Positions 26,001-34,830 of a stretch of 64,000 nt of DNA are shown in pieces. The position numbers were made by a program, and so were the translations under genes. The stretch spans positions 3,516,721 through 3,580,720 of the forward strand of contig OZ038321.1 in NCBI GenBank assembly GCA_964035795.1, read 5' to 3'. This DNA is from Pterobdella sp. o SKG-2022 (taxonomy: Eukaryota; Annelida; Clitellata; Hirudinida; Piscicolidae). The notes beneath the pieces are model-generated. The model was not told the DNA's origin, did no database searches, and saw only the letters and a program-made list of their open reading frames with translations. The stretch's first letter is position 1, and each line of letters begins with the position of its first letter.

Positions 26001-29000
26001 TCATTTTTAGTGGTGAGAAAAACTTCACTTTGGATGGTCCTGCTGGGGGTCAGTACCACTGGAAGGATTCTAGGCGCCCACTAAAGTTGTCCCTAAAACG
26101 ACAATCCGGGGGGGGTTCTTTAATGGTGTGGAGAGGCATAAGCGCCAACGCTAAACCACGTTTGAGCCTTTTTGGAAAGAAAACAAGATTCTAAAGCATA
26201 TATTGGTACATTATAAGAATGCTTACTTCCATATTGCCAAAGTAATATGGAAAAATTCTGGATTTTTCAGCAAGATAATGCACCCATTCATACTTCAAAG
26301 TGCACTAAAACCTGGATGGAGGATAATAATGTTGCCATATTAGATTGGCCGGCTCGTTCACCTGATTTTAACCTAATAGAAAATGTTTGGGGGTCAATGG
26401 TGCAAAACGGAGAGTTTCAAGAACAATGAAAAAAATTGTTTTTACCTGGGAAAATCTTTCAATTGAGTAAAAATTAATTGAGTCAATGCCGACTAGGTGC
26501 ATCGAAGTAATAAAAAACAAGGTTATCCAATTAACTATTGACACTGAAAAGACCTAAAAACCAAGCTGGGCTTATAGCACTTCCGCACCTCCAAAATGGT
26601 TTTTCACATTTATTTTTTAAATTTCTTGTTTTTTTTTAATAAAATTTAAATTGTCGAACTTCTTATAACATTTTTCTCCATTGATCAAAAATTCATTAAT
26701 TTAAAGTATAAAACACGCGATCATTGAACAAAATTATGGGTGGACGTATAACAATTTCGTACCCTGTATATTGAATTTAATTATTAAAATTTTATTTAAT
26801 ATCATTGCATACATTTTTATTCTTATCATAGACACAAACTCACTATTAATCTACATATAAACTCTCATTATAACCATATATACCATAGTTACTATTATCA
26901 ATAAAAAGCCTTACCTTATCCTTAAACTTCATCTGCAACAGCCCTTTGTCATAAAGCATGGCCACCCCGTGATTTTTATCACTGTGACCTCCGTTCGAAA
27001 GATATACATGACTTTTGCTTGAAATTGGCGGTATAATCTTCATCCATAGAGCCACAGTATAACCTTTCAACAGTTGCATATAACATACAATTAAAAATGT
27101 TTGTATAATTTAAATTAGCATTTCTAAATCGCTTTTTTAAGTTCAAAACACTTGTTACAAATTTACTGTAACGTAAACACTGTGTAAAAGATGTTAATAC
27201 TTGGCTTAACACGGGATCGAAACCAGTAACTTTAGATAATCAGTCTAATACTCTACCAACTGAGCTATACGGGTCGATATTGCATACCAAATGATATAAA
27301 GCTGATTTGACATAAATATTTTTAAACTGAAAAATTTTCAAGAACATTTTTCATCTATGAAGACATTAAGTTTGAGTTAAAGCTGAAAAATTTCATAATT
27401 GAAACTGGCCAAAATAATTATCAAAAAAATAATTATGAAATAAATAGTTTAAAAGCAAACAATAAAAAATTAAAAAAAAAATGATCATAAATTAATGCTT
27501 GTAAAACAAATGATTGTGAAATATCTAAAACAATGATAAAATAACGACAATAGACCCACCATCCTGACAGAGGGCGATATCTCCAAAACACTCATTCCGA
27601 TGGCTAGGCCCGCTAACCCTTATATACTTTTCTACGCCATCCAGCAGGATTCCACTGTTGTTGACACCTTCTATGAATGTCGGAGGCCCGTAGAGACTGG
27701 CGTCTAAGCCGTCATTGTTCACGACTGTGGTGCCGTGCAGCTTGTCCATTGAGAGATGGTAATGGTCAGACTGCTCTGTGGGATTATTGATGATGGTGGG
27801 TAAATAGTACGTTGTTTCAGGAGTTTTAGAGGGTCAAATTAGCCATATTGTCTTATTAGTCATATGCACACACATCGATAAATGATTAATGGCCCTCGTT
27901 GTGTTAAATAAGAAACAATGGTGAGTTGTGTCTGGTAATGTGAGTCTCATGAAAGCATTTGTGGATTTTGTCAATAAAGAATCGTTGATGTTCATACAGT
28001 AGCATGTTGATAAGCTCAACTAATAAAGCCTAGAATAAATGTTGAATGATTTATCAAATATTCTATTTGATAAAAAGAATTTGATTGATAATTAATAGTT
28101 AATATTTTTTGTTTTGAATTTAAAATTGAGTTGAGCTTACAACAAAAAATGATAGATACTGAATTTTTATAACATTAAACTCATTAAAATTATATTTAAA
28201 ATGAATATACGTATCTAAAAACGATCTCATTATAGGTCAAAATCCAAGAAATACTGAAAAAGGTATATAAGATCAACATTAAAAACACATTAATAAGCAC
28301 TTTTTTTATTTTTGTGCACTTAATAACGTTATTTATAACAGAATATTTTTTAATTTTGACAGTTTCTAAAAGGACATCAATTAACCTTTGAATAAATTTC
28401 AGTACATTATGAAAATTATCGCTTTGCGAGCCGATATATTTACAAAACCATTGTTAAATTTAATCATATCGTTGTGTGATATTAATCAATGGATGGTAAT
28501 GAATTATGGAAAAGTTGAATTTATCGAAAATTTTAGTTTATGTTTAAAAATAAATGTATTTAAAAATTTCCTCATTATATAGAAAAAAAAACAAGAAAAT
28601 CTTAATGGAAAAAATACATAAGATGTCTTTAAAAAATGAACCTTCAATCTTTCCATTTTAGTTCCAACTACATTCAAATAAAATTATATGAAATTGAAAA
28701 ATGGATGTTCTCCTAGCGCCTAAATCACCTAACACCTAAAAGATAACCATGCAACCTTAGAATCAAGCAATTATCCTGTGACAATTACTTCATATTAAAC
28801 CAGTATTTACTTTGGAAATATTAATAACTCGTGCTGTTGTTGTTCAGTTTTAATTATTCTGCCAATGTTTTTTCAGTTATGGAGAAAAAACTAACAGAAA
28901 CTATAGTGTTTTTAAAAAAGAATTCATTAATTTCTTTATACAGAAACAACATTATGAAGTCTAAGATGAACAATATATTTTTGAAAATAGATTGAATTTT

Positions 29001-30038
29001 GAGTTAATTAAATTCATATATTTACTGATGCATTATTTGAATGGAATCAACTCAAATACAAAAAAAAAGATTTGGGACATTGTGAATGGCAAAATAAAAA
29101 TAATTTATCATCAAATACTCTGTTAAAAACATAAATTACCGCAAACGATTACAGCAATTAGAAGAACCCATATTAATATTAAGATGAAAAAAACTATTTT
29201 TTCAAGTTCTCATCATAAACTGTTCGTAAACAACTAAACATTTTAAGCTCCGTTATAACCTGTATCATTAGGTTCGACCCACAAACATAGTTAGACATCG
29301 TTAACATTGAATACACAAAAACAACTTCTGTGTATAATTAATTTCTATTATGGGGGGCACGTCTGTATGAATTTAACATTATAGTACATCATATTGATAT
29401 ATAAAAGTGTATAATATGTACAGTAGTGTTTATTAACCATCATCATCATCGTTTAATGATACATTAAATTATATAGTAACATACAATGAATTATATAGTA
29501 TTATACAGTAGAGAAAATATTAATACAAAAATGTTTATAACTTTTACTCTATAATATTCACCACTAAAAGTTAATTATAGAACGAGTCATTGAAAGCGTA
29601 CATAGCCTTAAAAAAACACATAAAAACACAAAGACTGGTATTCGCAAGACATTGGGCTTAGGATGATGATATGGATGATAACAATGATGCGAAAGGTAGC
29701 ATAAACAAGGTCTGAACAACCTACATGACTCACGCACCATTCTGAGCGCTTTGATGAACAAATGTATCCTTTTAAAATTATTGTTTTTTTCATTATCACT
29801 TGTTTTTTTTATTATTATTTTTATTAGTACGAGGGATTATCATTATTAATATTATTATTATCACTACTAAGTATTATTATTATTATTAGTAGTAGTAGTA
29901 GTAAGGGTAGCAGTCGTATTAATATTATCATTATACATTACTTAATAATGCAAGTTCGACTTGCGAAAAGATTGCATGACATCTGAATAACTTCGAAAGC
30001 ATTTTTTATGTTTGGTGGATAGATAGATAGAGAGATAA

Positions 30039-30134
<96 letters not shown>

Positions 30135-31782
30135 ATAGATGGATCTATAGATGGATAGATAGATAGATAGATAGCTAAATAGATAGATAAATAGTATGAT
30201 AGATAGATAGACGCAGACTTTAAATAAGGTTTTAACACAAAAGATTCAAAAAAATTTATCTCCTTCATTACACAAACAAGTTAAAACTAGTTTTTGTTAC
30301 ATTTTCGTCAATCACCCAACGGGTATTTACATAGAACACCTTGCATAGACACCCAAATATGTGTACCACCATTCGATAACGTGTGTTCATCTTACGAAAA
30401 GCTTCGTGAACTTGATTGAGCTCCGAAGTGTTTTCACATGCACAAACAGGTAGTATTGAAAGTTGCATACATTGTGGAAAAGTTTTAAGCGATAAACAAA
30501 TAACGCAGAAGCCATTGAAGTTTCAAAAGTATTAGAGGGCTCAAGGTTTATTAAGGTGGTGGTATGAGCGGAATTAATGAAATTTTCTTTTTTTCGTAAT
30601 AATAAAAATAATAATAATAACATTAACTATAACTATAATAATAATCATAACCATAATAATAATAAAAAGAAAAATAAAAGTTTTAGTAATAATGAGAACA
30701 ATAGAAATAATAACAAAGCATGAAAAGTTGAATATATATATTATATAGACATAATTGATTTTCTAAAATTTGAAGTTGATCACTCATTGAAATTTATAGC
30801 TTGTCAAAATTAATAGGATTTTTGAAACCTGATACAAATACAACTTTCTATTTTATTTTGATGTTCATAAACTTTGTTATTATTAAAAACTTATTAATAA
30901 CACCAAATATAATTTAATCTCATGGAAACAAACCTTGAAGGCACTCAAGTTGAGTACAGTTGCACAAGGGCTGTCCCTGGTCTGTACTGACACATAAACA
31001 GCCCTTCTTGCAAGGATTATTAACTTCACAGTTCTCCATTGGTTCCAACTTGTATCCATTCCCAGTGATAGGTTTCACTCTTACACTATAACAAGTGCAA
31101 TTTTGATAAAAAATGTTTCTGAATGAGCCCACAAAACGAGGCACCAGTTTGGTTGAAGGCATGCTAAGATCATGGAAATCAATGTTTGGATTGAGTCCTC
31201 CAAAAGATACGTAAGTGTTGGGACTGTTGCCGAAGATGAAATCACTTCCAAAAGCATACTCTTCTTTTCTTTCTGCATCCAATGTTAAAGATATCATCAT
31301 TCTGTTGCGTCTGTTTTATTATTATATAAGGTTTACAACAGTTGACAAGTTTTGATGATCAATAAAGCATGCAAATATGCTTACTCATATTTTACTGTGT
31401 GCCATGAGCCATCATTTACTGGATTTTCAAAAGTGATTTGAATGCTACCTTCATTGCCATCCACAATATTTGACGCCATTCTAAGCTTCTCATTTTCTAC
31501 ACGAACCTATAGCAGTTTTGAGACTCATATCAAAAGGTCTAACACGAAAGCTAAATAAATCGTTACTTGAATAAAGTCAGAACCCTTGCCAGTTTGGTCA
31601 TCCACATAGAACAACAGACCATTTTGTTGGGTAGTTTTAAACTCAAAAGACAGAGATGCATTTAAACAAACGCTCCAAATGGGATAAAGCGCGTAAGAGT
31701 TTTCACTCGGTTCAAACAAAATTAAATGAACTCTAGGTAAAAAACCAAACATTAAAGTCATAAACACCAACTTCAGATACAT
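4865..31782 (-). CDS. Chimeric LamG/EGF transmembrane receptor with cytoplasmic WD40 propeller (whole gene)
   Basis: Predicted type I membrane protein of roughly 3,000 residues from about 42 exons, read from 31782 to 4865. Exons placed by splice sites with matching phase (minus strand): 31782-31567, 31506-31385, 31310-30934, 27775-27560, 27063-26915, 23799-23704, 23431-23236, 22489-22178, 22031-21747, 21243-20989 (start tentative), 20665-20572, 20445-20084, 19999-19748, 19527-19470, 18493-18385, 17853-17721, 17510-17433, 17322-17015, 16856-16658, 16577-16461, 16360-15984, 15804-15567, 15510-15279, 15168-14675, 14620-14288, 13601-13342, 13132-12992, 12849-12522, 12373-12254, about 12150-11899 (start unresolved), 11569-11519, 11198-11098, 10755-10660, 10281-10170, 9686-8681, 8191-8042, 7812-7668, 7100-7010, 6490-6318, 5942-5787, 5522-5455, 5158-4865. 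The ectodomain recalls the neurexin/Caspr/axotactin class; the cytoplasmic propeller is unlike any of these. Ligand and signalling role unknown. All phases agree except at about 12.2 kb. Confidence 0.85.
6885..6950 (+). repeat. SINE body remnant
   Basis: The segment agcaagcgttttaatctcc...gctttataaatatcacattata matches the tRNA-unrelated body of the SINE at 45125-45185 (agcaaacgctttgatct...aagctttataaataccgcatta). The tRNA head is missing. It lies in an intron of the LamG-WD40 gene. Confidence 0.5.
7150..7400 (-). mobile_element. 3'-end fragment of an L2/CR1-type LINE
   Basis: Reading the minus strand, the segment ends with tagcgctatata followed by an AT-rich ATT tail, the same terminus seen in the L2-like copy at 35925-37215 and at 19630-19700. 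The open plus-strand frame here (87 codons) is antisense to this repeat and is not a gene. Located in the intron between the LamG-WD40 exons at 7100 and 7668. Confidence 0.45.
7566..7607 (+). repeat. MITE core fragment
   Basis: Shares gtaagtttagccttatcat and the following aaaacgttag with the palindromic element at 1603-1752. Intronic. Confidence 0.6.
8543..8628 (+). repeat. ATC/CAT microsatellite
   Basis: Imperfect (ATC)n tract immediately downstream of the donor side of exon 9686-8681, within the intron of the LamG-WD40 gene. Confidence 0.8.
8681..9686 (-). CDS. LamG-WD40 receptor: transmembrane helix, Q/N-rich tail and first WD40 blade (one exon)
   Basis: A single uninterrupted 1006-bp exon with acceptor CACCAG at 9687 and donor ATGAAG|GTGGGT after 8681. 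It encodes a juxtamembrane stretch ([11 protein letters not shown]), a single TM helix ([20 protein letters not shown]) followed by basic FKLKPGQ, then about 220 cytoplasmic residues: a Ser/Lys/Thr part and a long Gln/Asn-rich part (runs such as [11 protein letters not shown] and [10 protein letters not shown]), then the first WD40 blade ([18 protein letters not shown]...QVWDMK). Having the TM and the first blade in one exon is the direct evidence that the ectodomain and WD40 propeller belong to one protein. Exon 10281-10170 joins in phase 2. Confidence 0.88.
10170..15510 (-). CDS. LamG-WD40 receptor: membrane-proximal LamG-EGF-LamG-LamG-EGF-LamG block
   Basis: Neurexin/Caspr-like block. 15510-14675: LamG ([19 protein letters not shown] ... 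[10 protein letters not shown]) followed by EGF with six cysteines ([18 protein letters not shown]...FKCDCS...YC). 14620-13342: LamG ([18 protein letters not shown] ... [21 protein letters not shown]). 13132-12522: LamG ([19 protein letters not shown] ... GKWHKVHI ... [13 protein letters not shown]). 12373-12254: EGF ([12 protein letters not shown]...[15 protein letters not shown]). About 12150-10170: LamG ([44 protein letters not shown]). The acceptor of the exon at about 12.15 kb is the only join I could not reconcile with the preceding phase-1 donor. A ~340-bp repeat (13850-14222) and a GATA microsatellite (10799-11052) lie in introns. Confidence 0.85.
10799..11052 (+). repeat. GATA microsatellite
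   Basis: About 250 bp of (GATA)n with a few interruptions (aaat, gagata). Intronic in the LamG-WD40 gene. The open frame repeating Y-L-S-I over it is spurious. Confidence 0.95.
11341..11390 (+). repeat. Fragment of the ~340-bp dispersed repeat
   Basis: tgctgtacatgtcccagtaa followed by gtggggttgaca matches the 5' end of the repeat at 13850-14222. Intronic. Confidence 0.6.
13670..13713 (-). repeat. MITE core fragment, reverse orientation
   Basis: tgataaggttaagtttatag followed by aaaattatat is the reverse complement of the inner arm of the palindromic MITE at 1603-1752. Intronic, 60 bp from the exon starting at 13601. Confidence 0.55.
13850..14222 (+). repeat. ~340-bp dispersed non-autonomous repeat, copy A
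   Basis: Starts agattatactgctgtagat, contains cccagtaactggggttgaca, ctgccagcccaagctaac, gttataacagaaaa and ends near cggtgcagttta. A reverse-complement copy of nearly full length lies at 43401-43735. The frames that run through it do not match each other, so it looks non-coding. It sits in the intron between LamG exons 14620-14288 and 13601-13342. Confidence 0.8.
15567..27775 (-). CDS. LamG-WD40 receptor: six tandem ConA/LamG-like repeats
   Basis: Six related ~170-190-residue units: 27775-23236, 22489-21747, 21243-20084, 19999-17433, 17322-16461, 16360-15567. Shared marks are a G-K-A/G-L-x-L-x-G segment before the strand, a C-x6-C-x-x-G pair ([70 protein letters not shown]), a W-H-P/W-K-x-D-K-G-x-x-x-Y-V-D/N core, and a C-terminal DDLE-W/F-Y...DRExLxAFGYI-x-R-G tail. 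The fold is the ConA-like lectin/LamG type. Every unit begins and ends in phase 1, so units can be duplicated without frame change. A Tc1/mariner element sits inside the first unit's intron. The 5' edge of unit three is tentative because the acceptor at 21243 is weakly supported. Confidence 0.8.
17595..17675 (+). repeat. Short dispersed repeat with CCCC/GGGG core, copy 2
   Basis: cgcccctaactggggtttgg, gttgcgcaag, gttctacagggcgctact and atgtggaccata align in order with 3460-3545 and the reverse complement of 47322-47377. Intronic in the LamG-WD40 gene. Confidence 0.55.
18045..18215 (-). mobile_element. tRNA-derived SINE copy
   Basis: Minus-strand element: tRNA-like head (cagcccgtatagcttagagg, B-box GGTTCGATCCC, cgtgggctgaca), then the shared body (ttccacagtgtgttttcg) and the tail agcgctttataaatactgca. 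Same order as the plus-strand copy at 45021-45185. Lies in the intron between exons 18385 and 17853 of the LamG-WD40 gene. Confidence 0.8.
18510..19315 (+). repeat. Tandem direct duplication of a ~400-bp intronic unit
   Basis: Two adjacent copies, about 18510-18912 and 18913-19315, each start in (ATC)n-type sequence, then share gttttg(c/t)cgtgtaggtta, aacgtaccctatcttcatca, agaacctagcctgatga, acaagataaagttagtaagc, ggtcgtttagatttttaccc and caccaactagcagacc. Divergence is moderate, with small indels. Both lie in one intron of the LamG-WD40 gene and are non-coding. Confidence 0.85.
19630..19700 (-). mobile_element. L2-type LINE 3' terminus
   Basis: Minus strand reads ttaagcgcttttgaagcaaa ... ttgtgcgctatgaaaatttt, matching the 3' end of the L2-like element at 35925-37215. 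Intronic. Confidence 0.5.
22690..22725 (+). repeat. MITE core fragment
   Basis: tatagcttagcttagccgta and tcataaaaggttag match the loop-proximal part of the palindromic MITE. Intronic. Confidence 0.5.
24000..24372 (+). repeat. AAT-rich minisatellite with ~25-bp period
   Basis: Repeats of the unit aataataataaatgagaata followed by ataac, about ten copies between 24100 and 24365, flanked by less regular AT-rich repeat. The three long minus-strand frames (Leu/Ile/Tyr-only) over it are repeat artefacts. Intronic between exons 27063-26915 and 23799-23704 of the LamG-WD40 gene. Confidence 0.9.
25258..26766 (+). mobile_element. Tc1/mariner-type transposon with degenerate transposase
   Basis: Inverted termini CAGGGTACGAAATTG...CATACG at 25258 and its reverse complement ending at 26766, flanked by TA on both sides (25256-25257, 26767-26768). 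A second, diverged copy of the terminus (cgggtatgaaattgctatac) lies inside the left end at about 25434, giving an IR/DR-like left end. Transposase fragments on the plus strand: an N-terminal helix-turn-helix piece (25591-25712), a DDE segment (25973-26194, GEKNFTLDG...[11 protein letters not shown]) and the C-terminal catalytic part (26247-26429, [10 protein letters not shown]...[12 protein letters not shown]) with D and E separated by 34 residues (DD34E). Stops and frameshifts separate the pieces, so it is inactive. It sits in an intron of the LamG-WD40 gene. Confidence 0.92.
27115..27280 (-). mobile_element. tRNA-derived SINE copy
   Basis: Minus strand: tcgacccgtatagctcagtt head, B-box variant GGTTTCGATCCC, then the shared body (cacagtgtttacgttacagt). 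Mutated B-box indicates an old copy. Located in the intron between exons 27560 and 27063 of the LamG-WD40 gene. Confidence 0.75.
27776..30933. other. Intron of the LamG-WD40 gene, ~3.2 kb
   Basis: The phase-1 donor at 30934 fits the phase-1 acceptor at 27775 directly, so no exon is needed here. The intron contains a GATA tract (30019-30210), AAT-rich simple sequence around 29800-29930 and 30595-30720, and one copy of the 17-bp TTACGAAAAGCTTCGTG motif at about 30394. Confidence 0.6.
30019..30210 (+). repeat. GATA microsatellite
   Basis: (GATA)n, about 190 bp, with minor interruptions. Intronic in the LamG-WD40 gene. Confidence 0.95.
30934..31782 (-). CDS. LamG-WD40 receptor: signal peptide, first LamG domain and first EGF
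   Basis: Exons 1-3 of the large gene. ATG at 31782-31780 opens a hydrophobic signal peptide ([15 protein letters not shown]...). The first LamG domain follows: [18 protein letters not shown], then [12 protein letters not shown], then [21 protein letters not shown] and the GSFRN...C end of the fold, with an N-glycosylation site NCT. Exon 3 ends in a short cysteine-rich EGF-like module ([10 protein letters not shown]...[10 protein letters not shown]). Splice joins are IQ|VR (phase 0), YE|RN (phase 2) and LQ|G (phase 1) into 27775. The start is supported by real ATG, signal peptide and no upstream in-frame candidate. Confidence 0.85.
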
Positions 31783-32824
31783 TTTTAATTTAAATTCTGA
31801 GACACTCCAAATCTCGAATATATTGAGATTTAAAATAAAAAAAATTTCATGTTTTCATTAATTTTATTTTACTGCATCAAATTAAGTTATCTGGTAAGAT
31901 AGTAAAGCCGAGCATTTGGTAGCAGCTTTAGTTTAAAGTTAAAACTAATCGATGTTTTAAATTTTTCTAAAAAAAAGTTTATTTTTTCAAATTTATTTCA
32001 CTATTTTATTAAAACTCAATGGTTGAATAAAATTTTTGTAATAACTATTATATTAAAACTAAAAATTCACTTGACAAAAATCTTTTTTAAATTGTTTTTA
32101 TCTTTGCATAATTTTTGTCAAATTGATTTATTTTTAAATACATATTTTAATATTTATTTTTCATACATTAAGCTTCCAAAAATCCGGACATCCTAGAATT
32201 TGATTTTTCCCGAACAAGCTCTTGTGTGTACAACTTCTCGTAGTGTAAAGCCATCAAATCTAATTTTAAGTGTTTTTCTGAAATTTTATATTAGACGTTT
32301 GTTCATATTGCATAGATTTACTTTTTGCCATAAACCGTTATACAAATAAACTAAATTTTACCTATTTAAATTTACTTCGCTTATCTTCATTAGTTAAAAA
32401 TACTGCGACTTCAAACTATTTTTCAAAAAATTAGTTTAAATAAAAAAATGTCAAGTGTTTCATAGTATGAGAATGTTTTTATTTTTAAAAATTCAAATGA
32501 ATAATGGGTTTGATGTAACAAACAAGTCTCAAAAAAACAGTGTACAAACATACAGACTAAATTTTCTTTGTACGGGGTCATTTCTGAGTCAGCCAGTCAT
32601 GTATGCCACTTTTGAAGAGCAGCTAAGCACTTCTCGTGTATGCTCGAGTGCAAGTTAACTAGAACTGAGCTGGAAGGAAATACAAAAATATTTATCGAAA
32701 CACTTGAATCGAAAAGCTTCGTGAAGTTATGTCATTTTTTTCATTGCTTTGTATCGTACAATATATTTTTTCAATGTAGTATTCTCATTGCTTTGATTAA
32801 CTAGGTAAAGTTTGTCGAGAAATA
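31783..32824. promoter_or_regulatory. Presumed 5' flank of the LamG-WD40 gene
   Basis: AT-rich sequence upstream of the ATG at 31782 on the minus strand. No core promoter element stands out. It contains a copy of the TTACGAAAAGCTTCGTG-like motif at about 32706. The 5' UTR boundary cannot be seen. Confidence 0.3.
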
Positions 32825-34262
32825 AAAAGATACAACCTAAAAATTCTAGGCCTAAGTGAGACAAGATGGACAAGATCAGGAAGAACGCAACTGCTGACAA
32901 AATGAAGGCTAACACCACTCCCACGGAGTAGCATTGCGGATGACACCCGAAGCAATACGCGCACTGCTGTTCTGGGAGCCTATGTCACCAAGGATCCTCA
33001 CAGCAGGCTTCAATTCAAAGGGCAGAAAAGTTACCATCATTCAGTGCTATGCACCTACCAATGCGGCAGCCATCGAAGAGAAGGATGAGTTTTACCAACA
33101 AATCCAAGCCGCCATAGACAAGACACCCAATAGACATGAAAACTCTCATGGATGACACGAATGCTAAGATTGGTGCTGATAACACAAACAGCGGACACAT
33201 TATGGACAGACACGGCATTGGAGTGCAGAATGAAAATGGAGAACTTTTTGCAGAGTTCTGCACCTTCAATAACCTGGTCATTGGAAGAACCTTGTTTCCC
33301 CATAAGACCATCCATAAAGCCACTTGGACTTCCCTTGGCTGCAGGACTGAAAACCAGGTCGACCACATCACCATCAGTCGCAAGTAGAAACGAAGCCTGC
33401 ATAATGTCAGGGTGAAACGTGGCGCAGACGCAGCTTCCGATCACCACCTGGTTGTGGCAGTACTCAAAATCCAGTTGAAGGCCTACAAAGACCAAGCGGA
33501 TAGACCGTCACACAAGTACAACGTGCACAGCTCGAAAGTGAAACCTGAAGCAGGAAAGTTCAAGATTGAACTGAGAAACAGGTTCAGTATGCTTTCCTGC
33601 AAGAGGAACCAGTTGAAAAACATTGGCACAGCCTTCGAGAGATCTGGACAAAAACCTGCAAAATAGCTCTGGGCAAGAAAACCAGAAAGCACAAAAAGTG
33701 ACTTTCGACAGACTCCTAGACACACATCGCTGAGAGGGCATCTGAAAAACCAGATCAACAGCACGCAAAACCAAACTGAAAAACACAAATTACAAGCAAG
33801 TACTGGAAAAAAAACCAACAAGTGAAACGAAGCGCGAGGCAAAATAAACAAACATACATCGTAGAACTGATTGTGGAAGCTGAGTGTTTCAAGCCAGCGG
33901 AACAAGAAGCGCCAGTATGAGATCACCAGGACACTTTTCAGCAAAAACAGCAACCCGAGTCGGCCTGTAAAGGACAAGGACAGAAACATCATCCTTGGCG
34001 AAGTACAGCAGAGAGCACGATGGGCGGAATATTTCAAAGAAACGCTTAACTGGCCAGCACCATTTGTCCCTCTGTCCTTTCGCCACCTAACGAGCTCTTC
34101 GACATCAATACCAACCTTTTCAGCAAGACTGAGATTTTCAACGCTATCAAGTTTCTCAAGTCAGGAAAGGTAGCCGGTTCAGATGGAATTTCACCTGAAG
34201 CTCTAAAGACCGACATCCAGACCTCAACTGAAATGGTACATCCTTTTCTATGCAAAATTTGG
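32825..34262 (+). mobile_element. Non-LTR retrotransposon fragment: endonuclease and start of RT (degenerate)
   Basis: Plus-strand pieces in order: LKILGLSETRWTRSG (about 32835-32880), VTIIQCYAPTNAA (about 33030), EKDEFYQQIQ, MKTLMGD/DTNAKIGADN-like GD-N segment (33136 on), FNNLVIGRTLFPHK, TWTSLGCRTENQVDHI (33330-33375), DHHLVVAVLKIQLK (33440), and an RT-N-terminal segment IKFLKSGKVAGSDGISPEAL at about 34145-34205. These are the apurinic-endonuclease signatures of RTE/CR1-like LINEs (annotated in hosts as craniofacial development protein 2-like). Many frameshifts and stops; dead. Sequence relatedness stops at about 34262. Confidence 0.88.
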
Positions 34263-34324
34263 GGGACGAAGTTTTTTATAGTGATGTTTAACACAGAAAC
34301 TTTCAAGATTTTTTGATATATGTG

Positions 34325-34830
34325 TATGATAGTCTTATATAATAATAATAGGTTATCAACTTTTCCTCTTGCATCCTTGGGAGCATAGGGCTGCACCAAC
34401 ACTTTCTACGTACTCGGTTCTGGCTGCTTCTTTTTAGCTCGGCCCACGTCATTCCGGTAACCTTCGCTTCTGCCTCGATGCTTCTCTGCCAGGTCTGCTT
34501 AGGTCGGACAACTTTTCTCTCCCTGTGGTTTCCAGTCCAGGGCCTGTCTAGAGATGTTGGCTGCAGGCTTGCGTAGTGAATGACTTTTTCATCCCTATTT
34601 CCGCTTCCTTATGTCCGTCTCTAGTGTGACTTGTTTTGTTTCAAAGTTCTTCGTTGGAGACAACTTTTGGCCATCTGATGTTCAAGATGTTTCTTAGGCA
34701 TCGGTTCGTGAAGGTCTGCAGCTTGTGGGTGATGTATTATTGTATTGTGTATAAGGGATCGCGGAAGTTTAAACTATTAAAGCCTTTACCAAAATTTTAT
34801 GAACAATCAGAATCAAGAATCTTTTGATTC
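34325..34830 (-). mobile_element. Non-LTR retrotransposon 3' fragment (RT C-terminus)
   Basis: Minus strand reads FTNRCLRNILNIRWP, SNEELW, then HTLRKPAANISRQALDW-like frames, KQTWQRSIEAEAK, GMTWAELKRSSQNR: the conserved C-terminal block of LINE RT proteins, interrupted by frameshifts. It ends in an ATT-rich tail at about 34325. Opposite orientation and adjacent to the plus-strand endonuclease fragment. Confidence 0.8.
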
